64,000 nucleotides of DNA, taken from Spartobacteria bacterium UBA695. GTDB lineage: Bacteria; Verrucomicrobiota; Verrucomicrobiia; Chthoniobacterales; Chthoniobacteraceae. The notes under the pieces were generated by a model, which had not been told where the DNA came from, searched no databases, and worked only from the letters and a program-made list of their open reading frames with translations. The stretch spans positions 62,001-126,000 of the forward strand of contig DBMP01000008.1 of the NCBI GenBank assembly GCA_002298145.1, in the 5' to 3' direction. The position numbers and the translations under genes were made by a program. Below, in pieces: positions 16,501 to 23,685 of this stretch; position 1 is the stretch's first letter, and each line of letters begins with the position of its first letter.

Positions 16501-17683
16501 CCGTCAGCATGGCGTTGCGCAGAGGATCGTAGAGCAGTTCCCCCAGCGAGGTGTAAAGGCGGTCCTTCTTGGAAACACCGCCATTGATGGAGCCGGTGGC
16601 GGTTTTGGTGGTCAAGGACGCGCCGCCCTGAGAGGTGTTGTCATCGGCATAGTAGGGCAACATTTTTGAAAATGCCGACGGGCTGGAACTTGGCATCGGC
16701 TGCGGAGAGGACGCGTAGTTGCTAATCACCACCGGATAGCCAGTGGTGGCTACGTCCAGCGCATGAAGCACGCCGTACAAATCCGTGGTCGCCGGGTGGC
16801 CCGGGTAGCGTTGGAATTCTCCCTTCACTGGCTGGTCTTCCGAGAAAAGCAGGCGCTCTTCCCAAATTTTGAAACGCGGTGTGTCCCACGGGGCCGGAAG
16901 CAAGCTGCCGTTGCGCGAGCTGAAACTCCCCGCAGCTGTGTTGATATTGACCTTGGCGCATTCGTCATCAGTCCAAAAAGCGATGCGTCCCACGATCGGG
17001 TTGGCGGAAGAGGCGTCCGGTACCGTCACCGCGCCGGAGCCGCTGGCGGTGGGAACGGAAATCTTGCCGTCCTGCAACACATAGAGCCACCGCACCGGCA
17101 TGGGTACCGGTTGACGCGTCGTGGCTCCCGGCACAGTGCCGCTGAGCGAAAACCCCGGCATGGTGCTCGTCACCACCGGAGCGGCGACGGTTCCGGGGTT
17201 GGCCGGATCGCGCGGATCTAGAACGGGGTAGACGCTGTAGTTGGTGGTGCCGCTGGAAACCGTCACGGGCGCGTTAAGATCCGTCCACAGCGCGTGAGAC
17301 TGGCTCCAGTCCACCGGGGGGAGATCGCTTTGCAACACGCTCGGGTCGGCGCCCGCCGTCACCATGCTGGAGGCCGAGTAAAGCCGGAAGATGCGTTTCA
17401 GGCTGCCGGTATTATCGTATACGCGCACCGCGCCGGGCTGCGAAACCCACGCATACGTTCCGCTGCCCAGGGTCGTGGCCTCATTAATCTGCGCCTGGAC
17501 GAGGTTGACCGCCGTATCCGCCAACTGCCGCGCCGACGCCGAAGCATAGTAGTTAGCCGAGGCTGTGCGCTCGCCACCTGCGCGAACCAGGAAGCCAACG
17601 ACGATCCCGGTGATCAAGACCAGCAGCGAAAGGACGAGCACCAGGGCCATCCCCCGGCGGCGCGCGATAGGTAACGTTTTCAT
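13517..17683 (-). CDS. Verru_Chthon cassette protein A, GspK-like giant pilin-like protein
   Basis: A 1388-residue exported or membrane-anchored protein matching what is catalogued as Verru_Chthon cassette protein A. I start at MKTLPIARRRG because it overlaps the stop of cassette D by 4 bases (ATGA). The N-terminus is basic (ARRRG), followed by MALVLVLSLLVLITGIVVGFLVRA, then a polar domain. This resembles the minor pseudopilin GspK: G then MALV, with no Glu at position 5 of the would-be mature protein. The long remainder is Ser/Thr/Gly/Asn-rich and beta-like, with a VGRIAFWTDDECAKVNINTA segment typical of this cassette family. No enzyme motif is seen. It probably caps a pseudopilus built with B, C and D (inference). 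The function of this family has not, to my knowledge, been shown. Confidence 0.85.
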   Translation of the reverse strand: MKTLPIARRRGMALVLVLSLLVLITGIVVGFLVRAGGERTASANYYASASARQLADTAVNLVQAQINEATTLGSGTYAWVSQPGAVRVYDNTGSLKRIFRLYSASSMVTAGADPSVLQSDLPPVDWSQSHALWTDLNAPVTVSSGTTNYSVYPVLDPRDPANPGTVAAPVVTSTMPGFSLSGTVPGATTRQPVPMPVRWLYVLQDGKISVPTASGSGAVTVPDASSANPIVGRIAFWTDDECAKVNINTAAGSFSSRNGSLLPAPWDTPRFKIWEERLLFSEDQPVKGEFQRYPGHPATTDLYGVLHALDVATTGYPVVISNYASSPQPMPSSSPSAFSKMLPYYADDNTSQGGASLTTKTATGSINGGVSKKDRLYTSLGELLYDPLRNAMLTGSGADGSTVNPRQQLESGKFFLTAHSRGPEVTLFGTPRVGMWPVSSQTGSNYRTSYDRLAAFCSTTGTGTNPLIYYIQRQNSRSATEDYDQIFRNQEIYKYLLRLGSKEIPGFGGNFASKYSVSNEWDQILTEMIDYIRCTNLYDHSVSSTNASFVRYTSTPTGLSGGKGQVVPLKIVEGGVTTHGLGRLPTISEIGIQIICTADGNGPVYQTPVTPSGFAKKVSPVYGSAESAAYVSNLPEEQFLRTSAGTIVDISGATVTAATSSSGTAFPSNPTLATDYGGTLAALSQGQKRLQAMLLFEFSAPMMGFDPMDMSFSGASIFGINVTGINGVSIAGQNPFPDRTPTASTGAAQNGNGTMMAMTPRFNAIQSTGGLLGFRYLLNNYNNSTGQNQRYNSWSGLTPFSAMGPYRYVSNPFTVSASGTASTTSLGGGFNTALRVPQTSSTTTYQTFTVTFPSTPIPVPDLPQNGLAGNNFTGSAFITNLPSDWWGFDKRIAWAKYYPTNGNVTSTPILGPGCVIRSDTAPTGTWSYNLTASIPVVTATAQPALSDVVRTMVARDGDYRVVAGLENVNVSNAATSPFVTGPNYGDSTRKLGNVFKDNFSALTTAGVDNLGKLVTSATYALQFVPKVPSDMVSKKQTTWDWDSGLPLEPDGAYANKPDEGNIFFDSSSTTVNRPYYNRESQTSGTALSLSSYFTANRIINSPVMFGSLPTGVTENISWRTLLFRPQQNRPYDPNGPKDHLLLDLFTMPVVEPYAISEPFSTAGKINLNYQIVPFTYIKRSTGVRAVLGSELIARVPKNAAALSGDNNPYYKGEPSLSAATTSNAIQSKVSRLPIDLDQTLLQCESKFSSWDLYKSPSEICDIYLVPQGYTWSDASTFDAIWYGDDFAMVGDNVRERPYSDIYPRLTTKSNTYTVHFKVQALKNPTSARQDTWTEATGSVTAEYQGSTTVERYLDPSNVSIPDYATSSSADSLDNYYQWRTVANQAFTP

Positions 17684-18285
17684 GGCCGGTAGACGAATGC
17701 CGATGCGGTTAGCGGGTTGACTTGAATGGTGGCGTAGTTGCGGGGCAGCGTGCCGCTTAACGCCACCCGGGAAGGGGTCACCGTAAAACAGAAATCCTTC
17801 ATCGTAATGGCCGGGAGGATGATCCCCGCCGGGCGGATTTGAAACGAGGCGTATTGGGCAGACCCGCCCTGAAGGGACATCGACCCCGTGGTGAGCGGCT
17901 CGGCAAAGGACTGTAAAAATGCCGGGGAAACCGAGGTGTTCGCGGAAACCACTGTCCCGACCGGCAGCACCGCCAGGGAGCGAAGCGCCCCCATGGTGCC
18001 GGAACGATTCATACCCCAAATTTGGACGGCGCTATACCCCGAAGCGGAATATTTTGGGAGATTCACAAAGCGCACCTCGACGGTGGAATTAGACGAAGCA
18101 GCAATCTGCCGGGCAAGGTTGATCTGATCTCCCACTAGTTGCCCCGCGCGGGAGAGATTGCTGGAATCCATCATCCCCCGCAGCGACGGTGCCATAACGG
18201 CCATCAGCGATGCGGCTATGGCCATGACCACAAGCAATTCGATCAGCGTATAAGCCACGCGAAGATGGGAGCCGGTGCGTTTCAT
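17680..18285 (-). CDS. Verru_Chthon cassette protein D, GspH-like pilin-like protein
   Basis: A 201-residue type IV pilin-like protein. I start at MKRTGSHLRV, which overlaps the stop of cassette C by 4 bases. The prepilin segment reads RVA-YTLIELLVVMAIAASLMAVMAP: Glu5 is present, but the residue before the cut is Ala, where prepilin peptidases prefer Gly. The VVMAIAASLMAVMAPSL stretch is like GspH/FimT minor pilins. The C-terminal half is a small beta-rich domain with TVEVRFVNLPK and SMSLQGGSAQYASFQIRPAGI. It is translationally coupled on both sides (C before, A after). Confidence 0.87.
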   Translation of the reverse strand: MKRTGSHLRVAYTLIELLVVMAIAASLMAVMAPSLRGMMDSSNLSRAGQLVGDQINLARQIAASSNSTVEVRFVNLPKYSASGYSAVQIWGMNRSGTMGALRSLAVLPVGTVVSANTSVSPAFLQSFAEPLTTGSMSLQGGSAQYASFQIRPAGIILPAITMKDFCFTVTPSRVALSGTLPRNYATIQVNPLTASAFVYRP

Positions 18286-19301
18286 TGGGCTGAGTCGCTC
18301 CATTTGGATTCCTTCAACGGTACCGCCGTGGTGAAAATCTGATAGGCAATATGGTTCTGCACGAGGATGGCCTCCATCTTCTTGAGATCCGCATCGTACT
18401 GGGTCACATCCATGAATCTGCCGCTCAAGGCCGACTCGATGGCGGCGGGCGGGGTGCTGGAATGGGTGTCGATCCGTTGCGCCGCAGCCTCGCTGATCAT
18501 CACCATGGTGATCTGCACCACGGGCGGCAATTGATTGGCCGTGATCGGCTGCGGGGTGGCCGTGGCATCGGAACGCGAATCGTAAGCATACGCGTTGCTG
18601 CTTCCCGTGAGCCGGGTGCCCATCGAATCGTCCGCTTTGGAAACGCGGGGCCAAAAGAGCAGCGCGATGACATTGTCCGCCAACGGGGAGACCCACGAAC
18701 CGCTGGTCACGGGGTTACCCCCTCCGTTGATAACATCGGCGATCCAACCCTGGCTGCCGCTGGTGTAGAAGTTATTAAACACCGCTCGGCTCTCCGTCGG
18801 CGCAAAGCCCTGCATCAGCCGGTAGCGAAAGCGCGAACCGGTTTCCGTCGAGGCCCGGAACGTCTGGTTATCCCCATACTGGACGAAGAAGCTACAGGCA
18901 TTGAGCAAGCCGCTCACCGAGCGAAGGCCGGAACTGCCCGAATAGGTTTCGGGTGCCATGAGGTAGACTTCCTGCCCGTAGCCGCTCGCCTGCTGATTCT
19001 GCCGAATAACGAACTGGAGATCCGACTGGCGCAAATAGACCGTGGGGTTTAGGGGATCATCATAGGCCCAGAAGGTATTAAGCGTGGCCTTGGAAAGGCG
19101 TTGATTGAGGAGATTGAATCCCAGCCGGGCCGCCGCAAACGCATCAATCTTCGACGACGTGCTGCTGGTGGTCTTCATGACAGAGCTGGTGATTTGGGAA
19201 ATGATCCCTACCAAGAGAATAGAAATAGCCATGGAGATCAGCAGCTCGAGCAACGTAAAGCCCCGCTGGAAGATCTCGGGATGGCGATGAAGGGAACGCA
19301 T
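18282..19301 (-). CDS. Verru_Chthon cassette protein C, GspJ-like pilin-like protein
   Basis: A 339-residue pilin-like protein. The leader MRSLHRHPEIFQRG is followed by FTLLELLISMAISILLVGIIS, a perfect prepilin peptidase site (G/FTLLE) with Glu5 and a hydrophobic helix. After the helix comes FAAARLGFNLLNQRLSKATLNTFWAYD, similar in position to the GspJ/PilW N-terminal region. The rest is a beta-rich globular part (SGLRSVSGLLNACSFFVQYGD; VIALLFWPRVS). It lies 27 bp after B and overlaps D, so the four pilin-like proteins are made from one message. Confidence 0.9.
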   Translation of the reverse strand: MRSLHRHPEIFQRGFTLLELLISMAISILLVGIISQITSSVMKTTSSTSSKIDAFAAARLGFNLLNQRLSKATLNTFWAYDDPLNPTVYLRQSDLQFVIRQNQQASGYGQEVYLMAPETYSGSSGLRSVSGLLNACSFFVQYGDNQTFRASTETGSRFRYRLMQGFAPTESRAVFNNFYTSGSQGWIADVINGGGNPVTSGSWVSPLADNVIALLFWPRVSKADDSMGTRLTGSSNAYAYDSRSDATATPQPITANQLPPVVQITMVMISEAAAQRIDTHSSTPPAAIESALSGRFMDVTQYDADLKKMEAILVQNHIAYQIFTTAVPLKESKWSDSAQ

Positions 19302-19328
19302 AGGGGGAGAAATGGCGTGCAGTCCCTG

Positions 19329-19832
19329 TCAGTTAGACTTCTGCTTGGCGGCGAAAAGAGAGAAAGTGGTTTGTTTGCGGTTAGCGGCGGGAGCTTGAAG
19401 GGGATACGAAAGCACGACTTTAATGTTGCGGGCGTTGGCGGATTGAAAGGTGAAGTCCCCGTCCAGTTTCGAGTAACTGCCCTCCCCCACCGCGAACGTG
19501 GCTTCGTAATAGGCGTTGGCGGAAGTCGGACCCGAAACCATCATGCCTTCCCGGGTGTAGAAATATTTCACATTGTCGAGGCTATCAATGCGAACGGTCG
19601 AGGCATCGCCCCCCGATTTGAACGATATTTGCTGCAACTCGCCCCGGAGTTCCCGGCAAATGTTGGCCTTGGCGGCCTGCACCATCGCCTCCTGCACCGA
19701 TTCCAGCCCTAACGGCAGTGAACCCACTACGGCGAGGAGTGAAAACGACATCACCCCGATGGCCAAGACAAGCTCTACGAGGGTAAACCCGTGGAGGTTA
19801 TTGCGATGGGACCAGGGGGATGTCGTTTTCAT
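19329..19832 (-). CDS. Verru_Chthon cassette protein B, GspI-like pilin-like protein
   Basis: A 167-residue pilin-like protein, first of the cassette. The leader MKTTSPWSHRNNLHG is followed by FTLVELVLAIGVMSFSLLAVVG: canonical Gly before the cut, Phe1, Glu5. The small size and the LAIGVMSFSLLAVVGSLPLGL helix resemble GspI. The helix continues into QEAMVQAAKANICRELRGELQQI, then a short beta domain with the conserved DGDFTFQSANARNIKVVLSYP. The 48-bp gap to the preceding PEP-CTERM gene is the only spacing in the run large enough for a second promoter; an AT-rich ctatagatta lies in it. Confidence 0.9.
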   Translation of the reverse strand: MKTTSPWSHRNNLHGFTLVELVLAIGVMSFSLLAVVGSLPLGLESVQEAMVQAAKANICRELRGELQQISFKSGGDASTVRIDSLDNVKYFYTREGMMVSGPTSANAYYEATFAVGEGSYSKLDGDFTFQSANARNIKVVLSYPLQAPAANRKQTTFSLFAAKQKSN

Positions 19833-19880
19833 ATATTGATCGTCGCTCTTAAGCTATAGATTACTCACTTTGGGATGTTT

Positions 19881-22079
19881 TCAAAGCTGGTCTCTGCGGC
19901 GCCGCGTCATTTGCGAAAAAACAAGCATTCCGGCCCCGCCGAGAACGGAAACCCAGGCACTCGGCTCGGGCACCACCGCGAGGGTCACGTCGTTGCCATA
20001 GCTGTCGCTATTGCTGTTGGCCGTATAGCTCAGGAGATACTCCGTTCCGTTCACCGTAAACGTATAGTTAGAGTTCGAAGTAACCGTGTAGGTAGACCCG
20101 CTCGTAATGATCGAGGAAAAGTATCCTGTCGTTGTGCCGCTCCCGGTGTTGTCAATGAGGGTAATGGTCGAGCCCAGCGTCAAGCCGCTCAGCGTGCTAA
20201 GATCCAGCGTTCCAGCAAGGGAGACGTTTCCGCTGACCTTGACTTGGTCATAGGACGTACCGGCCACTGTTCCACTCACTTCTGCCACCAGCGTGGACAA
20301 GGAGTTCATGGCAAAGTTTCCCGTTACTGTCGTAATCCCGGGGCTATTACCGGGAGCCAACGTGCCACTGGTCAGCGTGAGGTTGCCCGTCACCGTACTG
20401 TTGCCTTTGAGCAAGCCGCTGACGGAAGCGCTTCCATCAATGGTGCCGTTGGCGTTCAATGTGGCTCCAGCGGAGACAGAAAGTGCGCTAGTGGATTTGG
20501 TAGTGCCGCTCAACGACGTGGTGCCACCGGCCACCGTCACGCCGCTGGAGATGTTGTACCCGGAGAGCGTGCTGTTGCCATAGAGCGTGGTGGCCCCCAA
20601 GTTGATGCCGCTGCCGTTGATGGTGGCGCTGGTGGCCGTCACCGTGCTCGTTACGGACCCAGATCCACTCAGAGTCTTGCCGCTCTGTAGGGTCACGGCA
20701 CTGGTGATTGTGCCGTTATTCACAATGTTGGCATTGAAGGCGGAGGCCGAGGCCGTCGCCCCCGAATAGATCGTCACATCGTTATTGAACGTAAGGCCTC
20801 CGGCGATCGTACCGTAATTGCTAACAACCCCGCCCAGCGTGCCGGTGCCGATCAGCGCCGCGGTGCTGGAAACATTAACCGCGCTGCTCGTAATCGCCCC
20901 ATTGACGCCCAAGGTGCCACCGGCAACCAGAGTCGCGCCGGTGTAGGTGCTGGTACCGGTCAGTGTTAGTAACCCGGCATTGATCTTCGATAGTCCACCG
21001 TCGACGGTGCTGCCCAAAGTGGAGTCATGGGTCAGGCCCTTGGCGATCGTGATGTTATAGCCATTCGTGTCAATGATTGCCCCGCCCGCCTGTACGATCG
21101 CGTTGTTGATCGTGGTGCCAAGGAAGTCGGTGGTATTCGAGACCAAGGCCTTTAATGTTCCGCCATTGAAATTCACCGTGCTGGAAGCAGCGGTACCTGC
21201 GACATAAATTCTACTGGTGGTAAGCGTACCTCCGTTCAAATTGAGGATCCCCCCCGAGGTAGCCTGACCGCTGCTATTCCCAAAACGCAACCCGTTGGTG
21301 GCGGTTGTGACCGATCCGCTGTTAATCGTCAAAATAGCCGAGGTCGCCATATTCGTGGCCGGGTAATTTCCGATGGCCATGGAAACGCCGCTCACCGTTC
21401 CCCCATCGACTTCAAGCAAACCGTTTACAGCAATCGCCCCAGCTGCGGAAATAAGGCCTCCGGTATTGACTTGCACCTTCGTGGATAAAAGAGAGCCTGA
21501 ACTACTGCCAATATAAATGGTGGCCGCGCTGCTTGTATTGCTGGTTTTTACCGTTCCACCACTCTCGATGATCAAAGTGCCAGCAGAAGCACTGCCCACC
21601 GTCCCAGATCCGACAAGACTCAGAATTTGGCTGTTCGAAGAGCCATCATCTATCGTGACGTTATTGCCGATCGTCGCCGTCCCCCCCGCCACCACAGTCA
21701 CAGAGAGATTCGTCGTGGCGCTTGTATACAGCTTTGTAGCGCTAGAGGAAGTTAACGTGTACCCCGAAGCGCTAAAGGTCAGGCCGGATATACTCGTCGT
21801 ACCAGAGGCAAGCGTAATCGTATAAGCCCCAGAGCTTCCGGTAAACACCGCGGCGTTCGTTCCAGTCCAAGCAACGTCCGCGGTGCCATTATACCAGTTC
21901 GCCGTGGTCCCATCCCAAGTGCCGCTGCCCGCCGTGGCTGTGGCAGGGGTTCCCGTGGTGATATTGGCATCGGCATCCCAAGTGAGGGTGGCACCGAACC
22001 CTGACGGAACCAAAAGGAGTCCCTGCGAGGCAGCAGCCACGGTGAAGACGCATGCAGAATTACGTAATGAAGATTTCAT
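19881..22079 (-). CDS. PEP-CTERM surface protein with autotransporter-associated beta-strand repeats
   Basis: A 732-residue exported protein, mostly Gly/Thr/Ser-rich beta-helix. A signal peptide (SACVFTVAAASQGLLLV, cleavage near GFGA) leads into TLTWDADAN...GTWDG, the usual opening of verrucomicrobial repeat proteins. Several PATR-type motifs follow (GLLTLTGTSTYTGATLVAGGTL). Near the end is LAPGNSPGITTVTGN. The C-terminus is a full PEP-CTERM sorting signal: VPEPSAW, a short hydrophobic helix and RRRRDQL, so an exosortase would process it. No catalytic motif is seen. It is the first gene after the divergent LacI regulator and therefore likely under the same control as the glycosidases; a glycan-binding or adhesive surface role is plausible (inference). 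Confidence 0.88.
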   Translation of the reverse strand: MKSSLRNSACVFTVAAASQGLLLVPSGFGATLTWDADANITTGTPATATAGSGTWDGTTANWYNGTADVAWTGTNAAVFTGSSGAYTITLASGTTSISGLTFSASGYTLTSSSATKLYTSATTNLSVTVVAGGTATIGNNVTIDDGSSNSQILSLVGSGTVGSASAGTLIIESGGTVKTSNTSSAATIYIGSSSGSLLSTKVQVNTGGLISAAGAIAVNGLLEVDGGTVSGVSMAIGNYPATNMATSAILTINSGSVTTATNGLRFGNSSGQATSGGILNLNGGTLTTSRIYVAGTAASSTVNFNGGTLKALVSNTTDFLGTTINNAIVQAGGAIIDTNGYNITIAKGLTHDSTLGSTVDGGLSKINAGLLTLTGTSTYTGATLVAGGTLGVNGAITSSAVNVSSTAALIGTGTLGGVVSNYGTIAGGLTFNNDVTIYSGATASASAFNANIVNNGTITSAVTLQSGKTLSGSGSVTSTVTATSATINGSGINLGATTLYGNSTLSGYNISSGVTVAGGTTSLSGTTKSTSALSVSAGATLNANGTIDGSASVSGLLKGNSTVTGNLTLTSGTLAPGNSPGITTVTGNFAMNSLSTLVAEVSGTVAGTSYDQVKVSGNVSLAGTLDLSTLSGLTLGSTITLIDNTGSGTTTGYFSSIITSGSTYTVTSNSNYTFTVNGTEYLLSYTANSNSDSYGNDVTLAVVPEPSAWVSVLGGAGMLVFSQMTRRRRDQL

Positions 22080-22160
22080 AAACAGGGGATAACTACATCT
22101 TATTTACTTTGTGGAAATTGGGGCTTCCTTTTTCCGTGGGTCGCGAAATGAAAAACCAGT

Positions 22161-22180
22161 CGCTAACCGTACGGAAAGCG
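22161..22180. promoter_or_regulatory. Palindromic operator candidate 1
   Basis: CGCTaaCCGTACGGaaAGCG: 16 of 20 positions are symmetric, with a perfect CCGTACGG centre and CGCT/AGCG arms. It lies about 80 bp upstream of the PEP-CTERM gene start on the minus strand, a position suited to repression of the operon. Confidence 0.45.
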
Positions 22181-22308
22181 AAGGTCTTATCGGTTAAGGA
22201 GGAAATTAGAGCCATGGGGATTATGGTGGGGTTTGGAGCGCTCGAATTCGAAGTGAAAAGGAGCACTCTTGGCGGAAATAAACACCCAGGACTTGCTCTC
22301 GTCAACGG

Positions 22309-22332
22309 AAAAATGACACCGGTGACATTTTT
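22309..22332. promoter_or_regulatory. Palindromic LacI-type operator candidate 2
   Basis: Core ATGaCACCGGTGaCAT with a perfect CACCGGTG centre, flanked by A run on the left and T run on the right. The central C-G step and half-site length fit LacI/GalR-family operators. It is about 80 bp before the regulator's own start, so it could serve autoregulation or looping with candidate 1. Confidence 0.55.
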
Positions 22333-22412
22333 TGGAAATTTCCTCGCATTCCTTGCTCTTTTAGGCGAGAACTAGCGTGCGCTCCCCGGATCATGAGGAC
22401 CGAAAAAAACCG

Positions 22413-23477
22413 ATGTTAGTCAACCCTGAGATGCCTTCTTTAGAATACCAGCAAGTTACGATGGAAGATGTTGCCCGCGCATGTGGCGTGACCAAAAAGA
22501 CGGTTTCACGGGTTTTTGCGGGCAGCCCATTAGTGAAGGCATCAACGCGGGAAAAAATCCTCGAAGCCGCCAAGCGCCTAAATTACGAATTCAATACACT
22601 CGCCCAGAATTTCAACGCGAAGAGGTCGCGTTTCATTGGCGTGGCTACCTCGTTTGTCCAATTGCTGGGGTCCAGCTATTTTGGAGAGCTTTTCAAAGGA
22701 TTCGCCAAAGAGCTCAACGATTCTCAATGGGACTTTGCCCTCTTTGATACCGATACAGAATCCTTCAACAACGGGGAAAAGCTCGCCAAGCTGTACCGGC
22801 AGCGACGCGTGGACGGCTTGCTGGTCGTCGCTCCGCATACTTACGACCGGTTTCTCGAAACTCTGGAACAGCGGCACGTACCCATGATCGTGGTGGGAGT
22901 CCGCCCCACCGGCCAGGGGATTTGCTCCGTATCGTGCGACGACGCCCGGGGGATCACGCTCCTGTGCGAACACCTCTACAGCCTCGGTCACCGCCGGATC
23001 GGCTTCGTATCGGGTCCCCAATATGTCACGACATCGGAACTGCGAACCCAGGCTTTCCTCGAATTCTGCCGTGCGAAAAAACTGAAATGCCCACCGGAAT
23101 ACATTCAACCCGGCTTCTACGCAATTCGCACAGGAAAGGAAGCCGCGGCAAAAATCCTGAATACCAACCCACGGCCCACAGCAGTCATCGCAGCGAATGA
23201 CTTAATGGCCTTTGGGGTGATTGAATGCGCGCACGAACTCGGCCTGCGCGTTCCCGAAGACCTGTCCGTGGCGGGATTCGACGACTTGCCGACCGGAGCC
23301 GAACGCTCCCCCACCCTGACCACCATTCACCAACCCGTAAACGAAATGGGCCAGAAGAGCGCCTCCCTGCTGCTGGATTCAATCCAAAACCAGCACCTCC
23401 CTTCCGGAGGAAACGTCATGGACGTGGTCCTGCAAGTCCGTGAATCAACGGCCCGAGTCAGCCGATCACAACCGTAG
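22413..23477 (+). CDS. LacI-family transcriptional regulator
   Basis: A 354-residue DNA-binding repressor or activator responding to a sugar. The N-terminal helix-turn-helix reads TMEDVARACGVTKKTVSRVFAG, followed by the hinge helix region STREKILEAAKRLNYEFNTLAQNF. The remainder is a periplasmic-binding-type effector domain (IGVATSFVQLLGSSYFGEL; RVDGLLVVAPH; AVIAANDLMAFGVIECAHELGLRVPEDLSVAGFDD). I use the ATG at 22413, preceded by TGAGGA 13 bases upstream, although a GTG at 22377 is possible. It is divergent from the nine-gene glucan operon and is the obvious candidate to control it; a mono- or disaccharide released by GH16/GH30/GH1 would be the inducer (inference). Confidence 0.9.
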   Translation: MLVNPEMPSLEYQQVTMEDVARACGVTKKTVSRVFAGSPLVKASTREKILEAAKRLNYEFNTLAQNFNAKRSRFIGVATSFVQLLGSSYFGELFKGFAKELNDSQWDFALFDTDTESFNNGEKLAKLYRQRRVDGLLVVAPHTYDRFLETLEQRHVPMIVVGVRPTGQGICSVSCDDARGITLLCEHLYSLGHRRIGFVSGPQYVTTSELRTQAFLEFCRAKKLKCPPEYIQPGFYAIRTGKEAAAKILNTNPRPTAVIAANDLMAFGVIECAHELGLRVPEDLSVAGFDDLPTGAERSPTLTTIHQPVNEMGQKSASLLLDSIQNQHLPSGGNVMDVVLQVRESTARVSRSQP

Positions 23478-23685
23478 CATAAATTATAAATTGATTAGCG
23501 ATCCGTGCTATTTCATTCCAAGGCCACGCCTGAAATGCCAGGCAGAAGGCACACAGAATCCACGGCTTGTGAAAGCAATGGAACGCTATTTTGAGCCTAG
23601 GCAGTATACAGAGCACCAGCAACGGAACTAGGGTGCGGTAGGCAGCACCTGACGCAGACCAGGACCGCGCCTTTACCCTGCTGAT

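Larger units (their letters stand above)
22080..22412. other. Divergent control region between the glucan operon and lacI-type gene
   Basis: A 333-bp region without a credible gene between two divergent starts. It holds two palindromic operator candidates (listed separately). A short open frame on the plus strand here lacks coding character and covers both palindromes, so I treat the region as regulatory. Confidence 0.65.

Noticed and set aside
18286..19301. A long upstream extension for cassette D (start at 18696) and for cassette A (start at 18019)
   Set aside because: Both extensions overlap the preceding cassette genes heavily, and the chosen internal starts give pilin-type leaders and 4-base overlaps.
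22109..22375. 88-codon open frame between the PEP-CTERM and LacI genes
   Set aside because: No recognisable domain, no ribosome binding site, and it covers both operator palindromes; more likely a control region.
23478..23685. Short plus-strand frame after the LacI gene (around 23440-23631)
   Set aside because: Overlaps the end of LacI in another frame and has no domain or coding character.
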